Source: Burkholderia pyrrocinia (GTDB lineage Bacteria > Pseudomonadota > Gammaproteobacteria > Burkholderiales > Burkholderiaceae). From it: a stretch of DNA of 64,000 nucleotides. The position numbers and the translations under genes were made by a program. Under the pieces are notes generated by a model. The model was not told the DNA's origin and ran no database searches. It saw nothing but the letters and a program-made list of their open reading frames with translations. Positions within the stretch are counted from its first letter, which is position 1; each line of letters starts with the position of its first letter. The stretch covers positions 1,116,001-1,180,000 of the forward strand of contig NZ_CP094459.1 of the NCBI RefSeq assembly GCF_022809715.1. The letters are read 5' to 3'. Below are positions 1 to 9,988 of this stretch, piece by piece.

Positions 1-549
1 GTGATTCCGGTACGGCGTCTCGATGAAGATCTGTGTCTGGCGCGCCTTGCGCGACAGCTGCTCAAGTTCGCGCAGGCGTTTCGCGCGCGCGGCCGCATCG
101 ACCGGCAGGTAGCCGTTGAACGCGAAGCTCTGGCCGTTCAGGCCCGACGCCATCAGTGCGAGCAGGATCGAACTCGGTCCGACGAGCGGCACGACCTTCA
201 CGCCGCGCTCGTGCGCGCGGCGTACCAGCAATGCGCCGGGATCGGCGACGGCCGGGCAGCCGGCCTCGGACACGAGGCCGGCGTCCGCGCCGGCCAGCAC
301 GGGCGCGAGCAGCCGGTCGATTTCGCCGGCCGGCGTATTGACGTTCAGCTCGCGGATCTCGATTTCCTGGATCGGACGCGTCGTGCCGATCTTCTTCAGA
401 AAGACGCGCGTCGTTTTCGCGTTCTCGCCGATGTAATAGCCGAGCGTGCCGGCGCGTGCCTGCACGGCCGCGGGCAGCACGGCGGCGAGCATCGATTCGT
501 CGCCGTCGCCAAGCGTGTTCGGGACGAGATAAAGCGTGCCGGCCGTCAT
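1..549 (-). CDS. SAM-dependent methyltransferase, RsmI/tetrapyrrole-methylase family (3' end cut by window edge)
   Basis: This reverse-strand frame opens with ATG at 549 and runs 183 codons without a stop to the window edge, so the C-terminus is missing. The protein begins [16 protein letters not shown] and contains [13 protein letters not shown] and [18 protein letters not shown], the glycine-rich and GPSS motifs of the tetrapyrrole methylase fold used by RsmI-type 16S rRNA 2'-O-methyltransferases. Its start overlaps the stop of the upstream Maf gene (ATGA), which suggests translational coupling. I infer rRNA or another SAM-dependent methylation. The substrate is not shown by the sequence, and the organism may carry a separate true rsmI. 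Confidence 0.85.
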   Translation of the reverse strand, partial: MTAGTLYLVPNTLGDGDESMLAAVLPAAVQARAGTLGYYIGENAKTTRVFLKKIGTTRPIQEIEIRELNVNTPAGEIDRLLAPVLAGADAGLVSEAGCPAVADPGALLVRRAHERGVKVVPLVGPSSILLALMASGLNGQSFAFNGYLPVDAAARAKRLRELEQLSRKARQTQIFIETPYRNH

Positions 550-1178
550 GTGCGGTCTCCACAGGTGGTTGCAAACAGCGGATATTCGGCGGCGCGCAGC
601 ATCCGCGTGAGCGCGATCAGCGGCAGGCCGACGAGCGCGGTCGGGTCGTCCGAGTCGATCGCGTCGAGCAGCGCGATGCCGAGCCCTTCGGATTTAGCGC
701 TGCCGGCGACGTCGTACGGCGTTTCCGCGCGCAGGTACGCGTCGAGTTCGGCCTCGGGCAGCGAGCGGAAGCGCACGCGCGTGACGATGTCCTCGACCTG
801 CGCCTCGCCCGTGCGGCTGTCGTACAGGCAGAGTGCGCTGTGGAATTCGACTTCGCGGCCCTGCATCGACACGAGCTGCGCGAGCGCGCGCTCGTGCGTG
901 CCGGGCTTGCCGATCTGGAGCCCGTCGAAGGTCGCGACCTGGTCCGACCCGATCACGAGCACGCCGTCCGGCGCGTCGATCGTCGCGGCGACGGCGCGCG
1001 CTTTCGCGCCGGCGAGGCGCAGGGCGGTCGCGGCCGGAGTTTCGCCGTCGAGCGGGGTTTCGTCGAGGTCGGGCGACACGACGTCGAACGGCACGCCGAG
1101 GCGCTCGAGGAGCGTGCGGCGGTAGCGGGAACTGGAGGCAAGAATCAGCCGCGGCGGGCGGCAAACGGTATCCGGCAT
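546..1178 (-). CDS. yceF: Maf-family nucleotide pyrophosphatase, YceF subgroup
   Basis: This 210-residue protein opens with [17 protein letters not shown], the phosphate-binding Ser-rich loop of Maf proteins, and has the GSDQVA and GKP motifs and a [12 protein letters not shown] segment. SDQ and LVGLPLIAL near the C-terminus resemble E. coli YceF, reported as a 7-methyl-GTP pyrophosphatase, so it probably removes non-canonical or methylated nucleotides in the cytoplasm. Length is normal for the family. It is divergent from yceD, as in E. coli, and overlaps the downstream methyltransferase by 4 bases. Confidence 0.93.
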   Translation of the reverse strand: MPDTVCRPPRLILASSSRYRRTLLERLGVPFDVVSPDLDETPLDGETPAATALRLAGAKARAVAATIDAPDGVLVIGSDQVATFDGLQIGKPGTHERALAQLVSMQGREVEFHSALCLYDSRTGEAQVEDIVTRVRFRSLPEAELDAYLRAETPYDVAGSAKSEGLGIALLDAIDSDDPTALVGLPLIALTRMLRAAEYPLFATTCGDRT

Positions 1179-1388
1179 GGTCGGTTGGATCGGTGAGTCG
1201 TCGGGTGTTGTGCGGACGCAAGCTTAAGTGATTGACCGCAAAAGGTAAAACAGGTATGCTTTCCCGCTTTTCGTCGGCAGGCTTACGTGGTGGCGCCTGC
1301 CGGGTCTTCGGAAGTAAAGTACGTACCCGTACGTGAGTGAGCGGCGCCAAGCCGGATCCCGCAAGTCAGCCTGTAGGCAGGAGCGCAC
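1179..1388. promoter_or_regulatory. Divergent intergenic region between yceF and yceD
   Basis: This 210-base gap must hold the promoters for the leftward maf/methyltransferase pair and the rightward yceD-rpmF-plsX-fab operon. AT-richer stretches lie around 1228-1255. I could not assign -35/-10 elements with confidence. A purine-rich ribosome site (CAGGAG) sits just before the yceD ATG. Confidence 0.5.
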
Positions 1389-2024
1389 ATGAACACTTCT
1401 TCTGGCAAACCTGCGGCGCCGCTTGATCCGCACGCGGTCGATCTGTTCGAGTTCGCCCGCAGCGGGCGACAGGCAGCAGGGGCGGTGCGCCTCTCGCAAC
1501 TGCCGCGCATGTTAAACGAAGTGCCGGCGGACGCGCCAGATCGCGACACGGTCTTCACGTGGCAGGCGGAAGGGTTCACGCAGAAGGAATTGCAGGACGA
1601 CGGCGCCGATGGGCAGCAGCCGTATCTGCGCCTCGCGGTGCATGGCCAGGCATGGCTCACGTGCCAGCGCTGCATGACCCCGTACGACCAGGCGTTCGGC
1701 GTCGACATGGTGTACCGCGTCGTCGCGACCGAAGAAGAAGCTGAAGAATTTCCGCTCGACGACGATGAAGCCGATGTGATCGTGGGCTCACGCCAGTTCG
1801 ATCTCGTCGACTTGATCGAAGAGGAGTTGCTGCTTTCGTTGCCGCTCGTGCCCAAGCACGAGGTTTGCCCGGCAGTTCACGAAAGCCTCGTGTCGGGTGC
1901 GAGCGGTCCTGAGGAAGAGGCGGGCGAAGAGTCCGACGAAGCCGCGGACGAAGGCAAACGGCCGAATCCGTTCGCAGCGCTGCAAGCGCTGAAGAAGGAC
2001 GGTGACGGCGCCAAGAAACACTAA
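1389..2024 (+). CDS. yceD: DUF177 protein YceD, 23S rRNA accumulation factor
   Basis: The 211-residue protein has the family's paired cysteines in LTCQRCMTPY (about residues 93-102), followed by an acidic region and a charged C-terminal tail. YceD proteins sit directly upstream of rpmF in most proteobacteria and are linked to large-subunit rRNA accumulation. The same order is seen here, with rpmF starting 98 bases downstream. A GGAG box precedes the ATG. The acidic and lysine-rich tail (EEEAGEESDEAADEGKR) is longer than in E. coli. Confidence 0.9.
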   Translation: MNTSSGKPAAPLDPHAVDLFEFARSGRQAAGAVRLSQLPRMLNEVPADAPDRDTVFTWQAEGFTQKELQDDGADGQQPYLRLAVHGQAWLTCQRCMTPYDQAFGVDMVYRVVATEEEAEEFPLDDDEADVIVGSRQFDLVDLIEEELLLSLPLVPKHEVCPAVHESLVSGASGPEEEAGEESDEAADEGKRPNPFAALQALKKDGDGAKKH

Positions 2025-2122
2025 GCAGTTGTGGCGCGGGAAGGCGTAAGGGCTTTGGGCCAGGGTAGTTAAGCGCCGGATCGGGCTGTGTTAGAATCCG
2101 GAAAATTATTTAGGAGTTAGTC

Positions 2123-2302
2123 ATGGCAGTCCAGCAAAACAAGAAGTCGCCGTCGAAGCGCGGCATGCATCGTTCGCACGATTTCCTGACGGCAACGCCG
2201 CTGGCAGTCGAGCCGAGCACGGGTGAAGTGCACCTGCGTCACCACGTCAGCCCGAACGGCTACTATCGCGGCAAGAAAGTCGTCAAGACGAAGAACGACT
2301 AA
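2123..2302 (+). CDS. rpmF: 50S ribosomal protein L32
   Basis: This short frame of 59 codons begins [20 protein letters not shown] and ends KKVVKTKND, matching bacterial L32 in length and its basic N-terminus. It is preceded by TAGGAG with good spacing. It lacks the four-cysteine zinc ribbon, as is usual for the proteobacterial C-minus form. It lies between yceD and plsX in the conserved cluster and is followed by a hairpin with a T-run. Confidence 0.97.
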
Positions 2303-2380
2303 GCGTCAAGTCACGCGTTGCGCGCTACGTTCGCCGTTCGCGTGACAACTGGTTCGCTTGACACTTTCCTGGCGCAACAA

Positions 2381-2408
2381 AAAGGCGGCATTCAACTGCC
2401 GCTTTTTT
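2381..2408 (+). terminator. Rho-independent terminator or attenuator after rpmF
   Basis: GCGGCA at 2385-2390 pairs with TGCCGC at 2397-2402, flanked by A-rich and T6 tracts. It lies between rpmF and plsX. Because the cluster continues in the same direction, it probably lowers plsX-fab expression relative to L32 rather than ending the operon. Confidence 0.75.
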
Positions 2409-2431
2409 GTGCCTGAAATTCGTCGCATTCC

Positions 2432-3538
2432 ATGACCGTAAAGCTCACAATCGATTGCATGGGAGGCGACCACGGCCCGTCCGTGACCGTTCCCGCGGCA
2501 GTCAAGTTCGTCCGCGCGCATCCCGATGCGCACCTGATGCTCGTCGGCATCGAAAGCGCGATCCGCGCTCAGCTCAAGAAGCTGAAAGCCCTCGACGATC
2601 CCGCGCTGACCATCGTGCCCGCCACCGAAGTCGTGGCGATGGACGACCCTGTCGAGGTGGCGCTGCGCAAGAAGAAAGATTCTTCGATGCGCGTCGCGCT
2701 CAACCACGTCAAGGAAGGCGCCGCGCAGGCCTGCATCTCCGCCGGCAATACCGGCGCGCTGATGGCCGTCTCCCGTTACGTACTCAAGACGCTGCCCGGC
2801 ATCGAGCGGCCCGCGATCGCGTCGGCGCTGCCGAACCCGACCGGCTACACGATGATGCTGGACCTCGGCGCGAACGTCGACTGCGAGCCGCAGCACCTGC
2901 TGCAGTTCGCGGAGATGGGGCACGCGCTGGTGGCCGCGCTCGAAGGCAAGGAGCGGCCGACGATCGGCCTGCTGAACATCGGCGAAGAAGTCATCAAGGG
3001 CAACGACACGATCAAGCGCGCAGGCGAGTTGCTGCGCGCCAGCACGCTGAATTTCCGCGGCAACGTGGAAGGCAACGACATCTACAAGGGCACCGTCGAC
3101 GTGATCGTGTGCGACGGCTTCGTCGGCAACGTCGCGCTGAAGACGTCCGAGGGGCTCGCGCAGATGCTGTCCAACATCATCCGCGAGGAGTTCGGCCGTT
3201 CGCTGATGTCGAGGTTGATGGCGCTGCTCGCGCTGCCTGTCCTGATGCGTTTCAAGAAGCGCGTCGACCACCGCCAGTACAACGGCGCGGCGCTGCTGGG
3301 GCTGAAGAGCCTCGTGATCAAGAGCCACGGTTCGGCCGATGCCTACGCGTTTGAGTGGGCGATCAAACGCGGGTATGATGCGGTCAAAAACGGCGTGCTG
3401 GAGCGCCTCGCGCGCGCGATGGCGGACAATTCGGCGTCGCTCGGCGACGGCGAGCACGACGCGGGCGGCGCGGGCCATGCAAGCCCGGCCGCAGGCCCTC
3501 ACGCCGAACCCTCCGCTGCGCAATCCTCTAAAGCATAA
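2432..3538 (+). CDS. plsX: Phosphate acyltransferase PlsX
   Basis: PlsX converts acyl-ACP and phosphate to acyl-phosphate, feeding PlsY in phosphatidic acid synthesis at the inner membrane. The N-terminus [11 protein letters not shown] and the later [11 protein letters not shown] and [16 protein letters not shown] are family signatures. At 368 residues it is slightly long because of an Ala/His/Ser-rich tail after about residue 335. The fabH ATG follows the stop with no gap, so the two are almost certainly co-translated. Confidence 0.97.
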   Translation: MTVKLTIDCMGGDHGPSVTVPAAVKFVRAHPDAHLMLVGIESAIRAQLKKLKALDDPALTIVPATEVVAMDDPVEVALRKKKDSSMRVALNHVKEGAAQACISAGNTGALMAVSRYVLKTLPGIERPAIASALPNPTGYTMMLDLGANVDCEPQHLLQFAEMGHALVAALEGKERPTIGLLNIGEEVIKGNDTIKRAGELLRASTLNFRGNVEGNDIYKGTVDVIVCDGFVGNVALKTSEGLAQMLSNIIREEFGRSLMSRLMALLALPVLMRFKKRVDHRQYNGAALLGLKSLVIKSHGSADAYAFEWAIKRGYDAVKNGVLERLARAMADNSASLGDGEHDAGGAGHASPAAGPHAEPSAAQSSKA

Positions 3539-4528
3539 ATGGCCCAATCGACTCTCTATTCCCGCGTGCTCGGCACGGGCAGCTATCTGCCGCCCGACCG
3601 CGTCACGAACCAGCAGTTGACCGATCGTCTCGCGAAGGAAGGTATCGAGACGAGCGATGAATGGATCGTTGCGCGCACGGGTATCCATGCGCGCCATTTC
3701 GCCGCACCGGACGTCACGACGAGCGATCTCGCGCTCGAGGCGTCGCGTCGTGCGATCGAAATGGCCGGTATCGATCCGCAGTCGATCGACCTGATCATCG
3801 TCGCGACTTCGACCCCCGATTTCGTGTTCCCGAGCACCGCGTGCCTGCTGCAGAACAAGCTCGGCATCAAGAACGGCGGCGCGGCATTCGACGTGCAGGC
3901 CGTGTGTTCGGGCTTTGCGTACGCGATGGCGACGGCCGACAGCTTCATCCGCAGCGGCCAGCACCGCACGGCGTTGATCGTCGGCGCGGAGACGTTCTCG
4001 CGCATCCTCGACTTCAAGGACCGTACGACCTGCGTGCTGTTCGGCGACGGCGCGGGCGCGGTGATCCTGTCCGCGTCGGAAGAGCCGGGCGTGCTCGGCA
4101 GCGCGCTGCACGCGGACGGCAGCTATTCGCATATCCTCTGCACGCCGGGCAACGTGAATCGCGGCGTGATCGAGGGCAGCGCGTTCCTGTACATGGACGG
4201 GCAGGCCGTGTTCAAGCTCGCGGTCAACGTGCTCGAGAAGGTTGCGATCGAGGCGCTTGCAAAGGCGAATCTCGCGCCCGAACAAATCGACTGGCTGATT
4301 CCGCACCAGGCCAACATCCGCATCATGACCAGCACCTGCCGCAAGCTCGGCCTGCCGCAGGAACGCATGGTCGTGACGGTCGACCAGCACGGCAACACGT
4401 CGGCCGCGTCGATCCCGCTGGCGTTCGACACCGCGGTACGCGACGGCCGCATCCAGCGTGGCCAGCACGTGCTGATCGAAGGTGTCGGCGGCGGCTTCAC
4501 TTGGGGCGCGTCGGTCTTCCGCTTCTGA
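3539..4528 (+). CDS. fabH: Beta-ketoacyl-ACP synthase III (FabH)
   Basis: FabH condenses acetyl-CoA with malonyl-ACP to start fatty acid chains. The catalytic triad is visible: Cys in [12 protein letters not shown], His in PHQANIRI and Asn in HGNTSAAS. The C-terminus [13 protein letters not shown] is typical. The length of 329 residues fits the family. The start codon abuts the plsX stop and has no clear Shine-Dalgarno of its own, which points to translational coupling. Confidence 0.97.
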   Translation: MAQSTLYSRVLGTGSYLPPDRVTNQQLTDRLAKEGIETSDEWIVARTGIHARHFAAPDVTTSDLALEASRRAIEMAGIDPQSIDLIIVATSTPDFVFPSTACLLQNKLGIKNGGAAFDVQAVCSGFAYAMATADSFIRSGQHRTALIVGAETFSRILDFKDRTTCVLFGDGAGAVILSASEEPGVLGSALHADGSYSHILCTPGNVNRGVIEGSAFLYMDGQAVFKLAVNVLEKVAIEALAKANLAPEQIDWLIPHQANIRIMTSTCRKLGLPQERMVVTVDQHGNTSAASIPLAFDTAVRDGRIQRGQHVLIEGVGGGFTWGASVFRF

Positions 4529-4611
4529 TCCGCGGCGCGCGATTGCTGCGCGCGGATCCCATCGGTGCGCCGTTCGTGCGCGCCGTCCGAATCGATTCAA
4601 TTGGGGACGAT

Positions 4612-5544
4612 ATGAAATTTGCATTCGTTTTTCCGGGGCAGGGCTCGCAGGCAGTCGGCATGCTCAACGCATTCGCCGATCTGGCCGTCGTGCGCGAGAC
4701 GCTCCAGGAGGCGTCTGACGCACTCAATCAGGACCTCGGCAAGCTGATCGCCGAAGGCCCGGCCGAAGAGCTAAATCTGACCACCAACACGCAGCCCGTG
4801 ATGCTGACCGCCGCTTACGCCTGCTACCGCGCGTGGCAGCAGGCAGGCGGCCCGGCGCCGTCGATCGTCGCCGGCCACAGCCTCGGTGAATACACGGCGC
4901 TCGTCGCGGCGGGCGCGCTCGCGTTCAAGGACGCGGTGCCGCTCGTGCGCTTTCGCGCGCAGGCGATGCAGACGGCCGTGCCGGTCGGTCAGGGCGGCAT
5001 GGCCGCGATCCTGGGCCTCGACGACGACACGGTGCGCGCGGTGTGCGCCGAAGCCGCGGAAGCGGGCGTCGTCGAAGCGGTGAACTTCAATGCGCCCGCG
5101 CAGGTCGTGATTGCAGGCAACAAGGCCGCCGTCGAGAAGGCGTGCGAGATCGCGAAGGCGAAGGGCGCGAAGCGCGCGCTGCCGCTGCCGGTGTCGGCGC
5201 CGTTCCATTCGTCGCTGCTCAAGCCGGCATCGGACCAGTTGCGCGACTTTCTCGCGAACGTCGACGTGAAGGCGCCGCAGATTCCGGTCGTCAACAATAT
5301 CGACGTCGCCGTGGTCAGCGATCCGGCCGCGATCAAGGACGCGCTGGTGCGCCAGGCGGCAGGCCCGGTGCGCTGGGTCGAGTGCGTGCAGCACATTGCC
5401 GGCACGGGCGTCACGCACGTGATCGAATGCGGTCCGGGCAAGGTGCTCGCCGGCCTGACGAAGCGCATCGACGGCAACCTGACGGGTGCGTCGGTGTTCG
5501 ATCCGGCGTCGCTCGACGAAGCGCTCAAGCTGGTGACCGCCTGA
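4612..5544 (+). CDS. fabD: Malonyl-CoA:ACP transacylase (FabD)
   Basis: FabD loads malonate onto ACP for chain elongation. The ATG at 4612 follows GGGGACG and gives MKFAFVFPGQGSQAVGM, the oxyanion-hole GQGSQ motif. The nucleophile lies in GHSLGEY and the catalytic His in PVSAPFHSSL. The protein is 310 residues, normal for FabD. It is separated from fabH by 83 bases and from fabG by 36 bases. Confidence 0.97.
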   Translation: MKFAFVFPGQGSQAVGMLNAFADLAVVRETLQEASDALNQDLGKLIAEGPAEELNLTTNTQPVMLTAAYACYRAWQQAGGPAPSIVAGHSLGEYTALVAAGALAFKDAVPLVRFRAQAMQTAVPVGQGGMAAILGLDDDTVRAVCAEAAEAGVVEAVNFNAPAQVVIAGNKAAVEKACEIAKAKGAKRALPLPVSAPFHSSLLKPASDQLRDFLANVDVKAPQIPVVNNIDVAVVSDPAAIKDALVRQAAGPVRWVECVQHIAGTGVTHVIECGPGKVLAGLTKRIDGNLTGASVFDPASLDEALKLVTA

Positions 5545-5580
5545 CGCGGCGCCTTTTCTCAAGAGACGGATATTCGATTC

Positions 5581-6330
5581 ATGGAAAAGACTCTCGATAA
5601 ACAGGTTGCGATCGTGACCGGTGCGTCGCGCGGCATCGGCCGGTCGATCGCGCTCGAACTCGCGCGCCTGGGCGCGACGGTGATCGGCACCGCAACGAGC
5701 GAATCGGGCGCTGCCGCGATCACCGCGGCGTTCGCGGAAGCGGGCGTCACGGGCCGCGGCGCGGTGCTGAACGTCAACGACGCGGCGGCCGCCGAGGCGC
5801 TGATCGACGCGACCGTGAAGGAATTCGGCGCGCTGAACGTGCTCGTCAACAATGCGGGCATCACGCAGGACCAGCTCGCGATGCGGATGAAGGACGAGGA
5901 CTGGGACGCGGTGATCGACACCAACCTGAAGTCGGTGTTCCGCCTGTCGCGCGCGGTGCTGCGCCCGATGATGAAGGCGCGCGGCGGCCGTATCATCAAC
6001 ATCACGTCGGTGGTCGGCTCGGCCGGCAACCCGGGTCAGGTCAACTATGCTGCCGCGAAGGCCGGCGTCGCGGGCATGACGCGTGCGCTTGCGCGCGAGA
6101 TCGGCAGCCGCGGCATCACCGTGAACTGCGTCGCGCCGGGCTTCATCGACACCGACATGACGAAGACGCTGCCGGAAGAACAGCAGGCGGCGCTCAAGAC
6201 CCAGATTCCGCTCGGCCGCCTCGGCAGCCCGGAGGACATCGCCCATGCCGTCGCGTTCCTCGCATCGCCGCAGGCCGGTTACATCACCGGCACGACGCTG
6301 CACGTGAACGGCGGCATGTACATGTCGTAA
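5581..6330 (+). CDS. fabG: 3-oxoacyl-ACP reductase (FabG)
   Basis: This is an NADPH-dependent short-chain dehydrogenase of 249 residues that reduces beta-ketoacyl-ACP. It has the cofactor motif TGASRGIG, the NNAG motif, the catalytic Ser in ITSVVG and the YAAAK active-site Tyr/Lys, and ends with INGGMYMS-like HVNGGMYMS. It sits between fabD and acpP in the fatty acid synthase operon. Confidence 0.97.
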   Translation: MEKTLDKQVAIVTGASRGIGRSIALELARLGATVIGTATSESGAAAITAAFAEAGVTGRGAVLNVNDAAAAEALIDATVKEFGALNVLVNNAGITQDQLAMRMKDEDWDAVIDTNLKSVFRLSRAVLRPMMKARGGRIINITSVVGSAGNPGQVNYAAAKAGVAGMTRALAREIGSRGITVNCVAPGFIDTDMTKTLPEEQQAALKTQIPLGRLGSPEDIAHAVAFLASPQAGYITGTTLHVNGGMYMS

Positions 6331-6474
6331 CGATTTTCGTTTACTATCCGCGCCGTATCCCGTTTTTCAGGCGGATCGGCGCTTGATCGGCCATCAAGCC
6401 AACGCGCGTTTTGGCGTCAGCAAACCTGATAAAATGCGCGCACTTGTAAATCTGAACTTTCCCTCGGAGGGGTA

Positions 6475-6714
6475 ATGGACAACATCGAACAACGTGTCAA
6501 GAAGATCGTCGCTGAACAACTGGGCGTCGCGGAAGCCGAGATCAAGAACGAAGCTTCGTTCGTGAACGATCTGGGCGCCGACTCGCTCGACACGGTCGAG
6601 CTGGTGATGGCTCTCGAAGACGAGTTCGGCATGGAAATCCCGGACGAAGAAGCAGAGAAGATCACGACCGTTCAGCAAGCGATCGACTACGCTCGCGCAA
6701 ACGTCAAGGCGTAA
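6475..6714 (+). CDS. acpP: Acyl carrier protein
   Basis: The 79-residue acidic protein has the phosphopantetheine attachment Ser in [14 protein letters not shown] and the usual four-helix spacing. It starts [12 protein letters not shown] after a strong GGAGGGG ribosome site. The 144-base gap from fabG contains an AT-richer stretch around 6425-6465 that could provide acpP with its own promoter. A terminator-like hairpin separates it from fabF. Confidence 0.98.
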
Positions 6715-6798
6715 GCGCCTTTCGCGCTTGTTCGCCACGTCGCCGCGATCTTCGCGATTGACGCGCCATCCTGCCGGCTTCGCGCCGGACGGACTAAC

Positions 6799-6850
6799 AG
6801 CCACAGGGCTCGCAGGGCTGGTTCCTGTGGCCACTGTGGCTTTTGTTTTT
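6799..6850 (+). terminator. Hairpin with T-run between acpP and fabF
   Basis: AGCCACAG at 6799-6806 pairs with CTGTGGCT at 6834-6841, followed by TTTTGTTTTT. The position between acpP and fabF suggests partial termination, giving more acpP mRNA than fabF mRNA. Confidence 0.75.
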
Positions 6851-6878
6851 GTCATCCAATAATGGAAAAGAGGTTACC

Positions 6879-8111
6879 GTGAGCCGCCGTCGTGTTGTTG
6901 TTACAGGCCTGGGGCTGATTTCGCCTGTTGGCAATAATGTTGCCGACGGTTGGGCCAATCTCGTCGCCGGCAAGTCCGGTATCGCCACCGTCACGAAGTT
7001 CGATCCGTCGAACCTCGCCGTGCATTTCGCGGGAGAGGTGAAGGGTTTCAGCGCCGAGGAGTACATCCCGGCGAAGGAAGCCCGCAGCATGGATACCTTC
7101 ATCCATTACGGCATCGCCGCCGGCGTGCAGGCCGTCAAGGACAGCGGGCTGGAAGTGACCGAAGCCAATGCGGAACGCATCGGCGTGCTGGTCGGTTCCG
7201 GCATCGGCGGCCTGCCGATGATCGAAGATACGCACCAGACCTACGTCGATCGCGGCGCGCGCCGGATTTCGCCGTTCTTCGTGCCTGGTTCGATCATCAA
7301 CATGATCTCGGGTCACCTGAGCATCATGTTCGGCCTGAAGGGCCCGAACCTCGCGGCCGTGACGGCCTGCACGACCGGCCTGCACAGCATCGGCCTCGCG
7401 GCACGCCTGATCCAGGCCGGCGACGCGGACGTGATGGTCGCGGGCGGTGCCGAGTCGACGGTGTCGCCGCTCGGTATCGGCGGTTTCGCGGCCGCGCGTG
7501 CGCTGTCGACCCGCAACGATGATCCGGCCACCGCGTCCCGTCCGTGGGACAAGGATCGCGACGGCTTCGTGCTGGGCGAGGGCGCAGGCGTGATGGTGCT
7601 GGAAGAGTACGAGTCGGCGAAGGCGCGTGGCGCGAAGATCTACGCGGAAGTCTCGGGCTTCGGCATGACCGGCGACGCGTACCACATGACCGCGCCGAAC
7701 ATGGACGGCCCGCGCCGCTGCATGGTCGCGGCGCTGCGCGACGCCGGCGTGAACGCGGACGAGGTCCAGTACCTGAACGCGCACGGCACGTCGACGCCGC
7801 TGGGCGACAAGAACGAGTCCGACGCGGTGAAGGCTGCCTTCGGCGAGCATGCGTACAAGCTCGTCGTGAACTCGACGAAGTCGATGACGGGCCACCTGCT
7901 GGGCGGCGCGGGCGGCCTCGAGTCGGTGTTCACGGTGCTGGCGCTGCACAACAACGTGTCGCCGCCGACCATCAACATCTTCAACCAGGACCCCGAGTGC
8001 GATCTCGATTACTGCGCGAACACCGCGCGTGACATGAAGATCGACGTGGCCGTGAAGAACAACTTCGGCTTCGGCGGTACCAACGGCACGCTGGTGTTCA
8101 AGCGCGTCTGA
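6879..8111 (+). CDS. fabF: Beta-ketoacyl-ACP synthase II (FabF)
   Basis: FabF carries out chain elongation. I chose the GTG at 6879, preceded by AGAGGT, which gives [18 protein letters not shown]; an upstream TTG would put the start inside the terminator. Active-site residues are the Cys in TACTTGLHS, His in [11 protein letters not shown] and His in [11 protein letters not shown]. The product is 410 residues and ends [16 protein letters not shown], as is usual for FabF. Confidence 0.95.
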   Translation: MSRRRVVVTGLGLISPVGNNVADGWANLVAGKSGIATVTKFDPSNLAVHFAGEVKGFSAEEYIPAKEARSMDTFIHYGIAAGVQAVKDSGLEVTEANAERIGVLVGSGIGGLPMIEDTHQTYVDRGARRISPFFVPGSIINMISGHLSIMFGLKGPNLAAVTACTTGLHSIGLAARLIQAGDADVMVAGGAESTVSPLGIGGFAAARALSTRNDDPATASRPWDKDRDGFVLGEGAGVMVLEEYESAKARGAKIYAEVSGFGMTGDAYHMTAPNMDGPRRCMVAALRDAGVNADEVQYLNAHGTSTPLGDKNESDAVKAAFGEHAYKLVVNSTKSMTGHLLGGAGGLESVFTVLALHNNVSPPTINIFNQDPECDLDYCANTARDMKIDVAVKNNFGFGGTNGTLVFKRV

Positions 8112-8123
8112 CGCTGAAATCGC

Positions 8124-8588
8124 TTGACGAGTCCATTCGATGCTCCGGCCGGGCGTCCGCAGCGCTTTGCGTTGCGGGCCTCGGCCGTGTCGTATGTCGT
8201 GCTGGCCGCGTTCGTCGCGTCGGCTGCCGCGTCGGCGTACCTGTTCTGGACGCCGCGCGCGGGCGCTGCGGCCGGCGCATGCGTGTCGGCCGCGACGGCC
8301 GCGCTGCTGGCCGTGTGCGCCGCGCGGGCCTGCGCCCGCCGGCTGCCGGCCGAGTTGCAGATCGACGCATTCGGGGAGGTTGCGGCGTTTGGCCGCACCG
8401 GGCGGCTGCTGGCCCGCGGCCGTGTGACGGGCCATGCGCACTGGAGCAGCCTGCTGCTCGTGCTGTCGGTCGGGCAGGGCGCCCGGCGGGCCCGGCCGCT
8501 GCTGATTCCGGCCGATGCGCTCGACGCCGCGTCGTTCAGCGCGCTGTCCGTGCTGGCGAGAACCGCGGGCGCGGCGGGGCGGGCATGA
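8124..8588 (+). CDS. Small membrane protein, YgfX-like (uncertain)
   Basis: This 154-residue protein is placed between fabF and rpoE with a probable TTG start only 12 bases after fabF. It has two adjacent hydrophobic segments (about residues 20-42 and 47-66), then a soluble part with HWSSLLLVL and RPLLIPADALDAASFSALSVLAR. This architecture resembles the small YgfX-type membrane proteins often found upstream of rpoE, but I base that on layout and pattern only. Function is not established. Codon use and GC match the neighbours. Confidence 0.7.
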   Translation: MTSPFDAPAGRPQRFALRASAVSYVVLAAFVASAAASAYLFWTPRAGAAAGACVSAATAALLAVCAARACARRLPAELQIDAFGEVAAFGRTGRLLARGRVTGHAHWSSLLLVLSVGQGARRARPLLIPADALDAASFSALSVLARTAGAAGRA

Positions 8589-8679
8589 CGGCGGCGCGGT
8601 TACCGACCGTAACCAGCGGCCGGTGCGGGAACGCTACAATAGCGCTCCACGTTGCATCCCTAGTTAATGGATTTGTCAG

Positions 8680-9279
8680 GTGAGTGAAAAAGAAATTGAT
8701 CAGGTTCTGGTCGAGCGCGTACAGAAGGGCGACAAGGCAGCGTTCGAACTCCTGGTCTCCAAATACCACCGCAAGATCATTCGGCTGATCTCGCGCCTCG
8801 TGCGGGATCCCGCCGAGGTCGAGGATGTAGCCCAGGACGCGTTCATCAAGGCGTACCGTGCGTTGCCGCAATTTCGCGGCGAATCGGCGTTCTACACGTG
8901 GTTGTACCGGATTGCCGTCAATACGGCGAAGAACTACCTTGCGACGCAAGGCCGCCGCGCACCGACCTCGACCGAGGCCGATGCGGAGGAAGCGGAAACT
9001 TTCTCCGACGCAGACCAACTAAGGGATATCAACACGCCTGAGTCGATGTTGATGAGCAAGCAGATTGCCGAGACGGTCAACGCTGCAATGGCCGCCTTGC
9101 CCGAAGAATTGCGCCAGGCGATTACGCTGCGCGAGATCGAGGGCCTGAGCTACGAAGAGATCGCGGAAATGATGGGCTGTCCGATCGGAACGGTCCGGTC
9201 GCGGATTTTCCGTGCTCGCGAGGCAATCGCTGCCAAATTGCGTCCGCTGCTCGATACGCCCGAAGGCAAGCGCTGGTAA
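8680..9279 (+). CDS. rpoE: ECF sigma factor RpoE (sigma-E/AlgU)
   Basis: This 199-residue sigma-70 group IV factor probably directs the envelope-stress response. Region 2 is seen in KYHRKIIRLISRLVRDPAEVEDVAQDAF and region 4 in LREIEGLSYEEIAEMMGCPIGTVRSRIFRARE. The GTG start at 8680 gives MSEKEIDQVLVERVQKGD, the normal AlgU N-terminus. It is followed by rseA, rseB and mucD, the standard module for membrane-bound anti-sigma control. Confidence 0.96.
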   Translation: MSEKEIDQVLVERVQKGDKAAFELLVSKYHRKIIRLISRLVRDPAEVEDVAQDAFIKAYRALPQFRGESAFYTWLYRIAVNTAKNYLATQGRRAPTSTEADAEEAETFSDADQLRDINTPESMLMSKQIAETVNAAMAALPEELRQAITLREIEGLSYEEIAEMMGCPIGTVRSRIFRAREAIAAKLRPLLDTPEGKRW

Positions 9280-9365
9280 GCGCGATGGGCGGAACGACGC
9301 GGGTCGGGGTCTAGTAACGGATAGAGTCGTGAAGTCACGACGGGGTGTGCAAGATGGGGAGCATC

Positions 9366-9983
9366 ATGGGGTCGGTCAATACGCAGTCGCAGGCGTGCTC
9401 GCGCGGCGAGCGCCTTTCCGCGCTGGTCGACGGCGAAATGTTCGATGGCCCGGATCACGGGCAGTTTCTGGCTGAGCTCGACCGCGCGGATCGCGCTGCG
9501 TGGGCCCATTACCACCTGATCGGCGATGCGCTGCGCTCGGACGAGCTCGCGTTGTCGCCCGCGCTGAGCGTCGCGTTCACTGCGCGCATGTCGGCCGCGC
9601 TCGAGAGCGAGCCGCACCTGCTCGCGCCGGCGGCTGCGCCGGTCGCGCGCAAGCTGCTGTCGCTGCGCCGGCGCGTCGTGCCCGCGTTCGCGGTGGCCGC
9701 CGCGGCGGCCACGCTGACGTGGATCGTCGTTCCGCAGCTGCAGACGGCCGGCACGCCGGGCGCCGTCCAGGTCGCGTCGGTCGGTGCGCCGCAAGGCGGC
9801 AACCTGCAGCGCGTGACGGTCGCGCAGGCGTCGGCCCAACCGGGGCTGCAGGACGTCAACATCATTCGCGACGCCAGTCTCGACCAGTACCTTGAAGCGC
9901 ACCAGCAATTCGCGCAGCAGCCCGTCGTCACGGGTTCGATGCCGCTGATCCGCGCTGCCGTGACCACCACGCCAGGCCAATAA
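9366..9983 (+). CDS. rseA: Anti-sigma-E factor RseA (MucA)
   Basis: RseA holds sigma-E at the inner membrane until it is cleaved under envelope stress. The N-terminal cytoplasmic part has ERLSALVDGEMFDG and RADRAAWAHYHLIGDALRSDEL, typical of the RseA N-domain. One membrane segment follows in VPAFAVAAAAATLTWIVV, then a periplasmic tail. I chose ATG 9366 because GGGGAG precedes it; ATG 9354 in the same frame is possible. The protein is about 205 residues. Confidence 0.92.
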   Translation: MGSVNTQSQACSRGERLSALVDGEMFDGPDHGQFLAELDRADRAAWAHYHLIGDALRSDELALSPALSVAFTARMSAALESEPHLLAPAAAPVARKLLSLRRRVVPAFAVAAAAATLTWIVVPQLQTAGTPGAVQVASVGAPQGGNLQRVTVAQASAQPGLQDVNIIRDASLDQYLEAHQQFAQQPVVTGSMPLIRAAVTTTPGQ

Positions 9984-9988
9984 ACCCG

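Noticed and set aside
2306..4624. A 772-codon open frame on the reverse strand across plsX and fabH
   Set aside because: It is Arg/His/Asp-rich shadow sequence opposite two certain genes; such long antisense frames are expected at this GC content.
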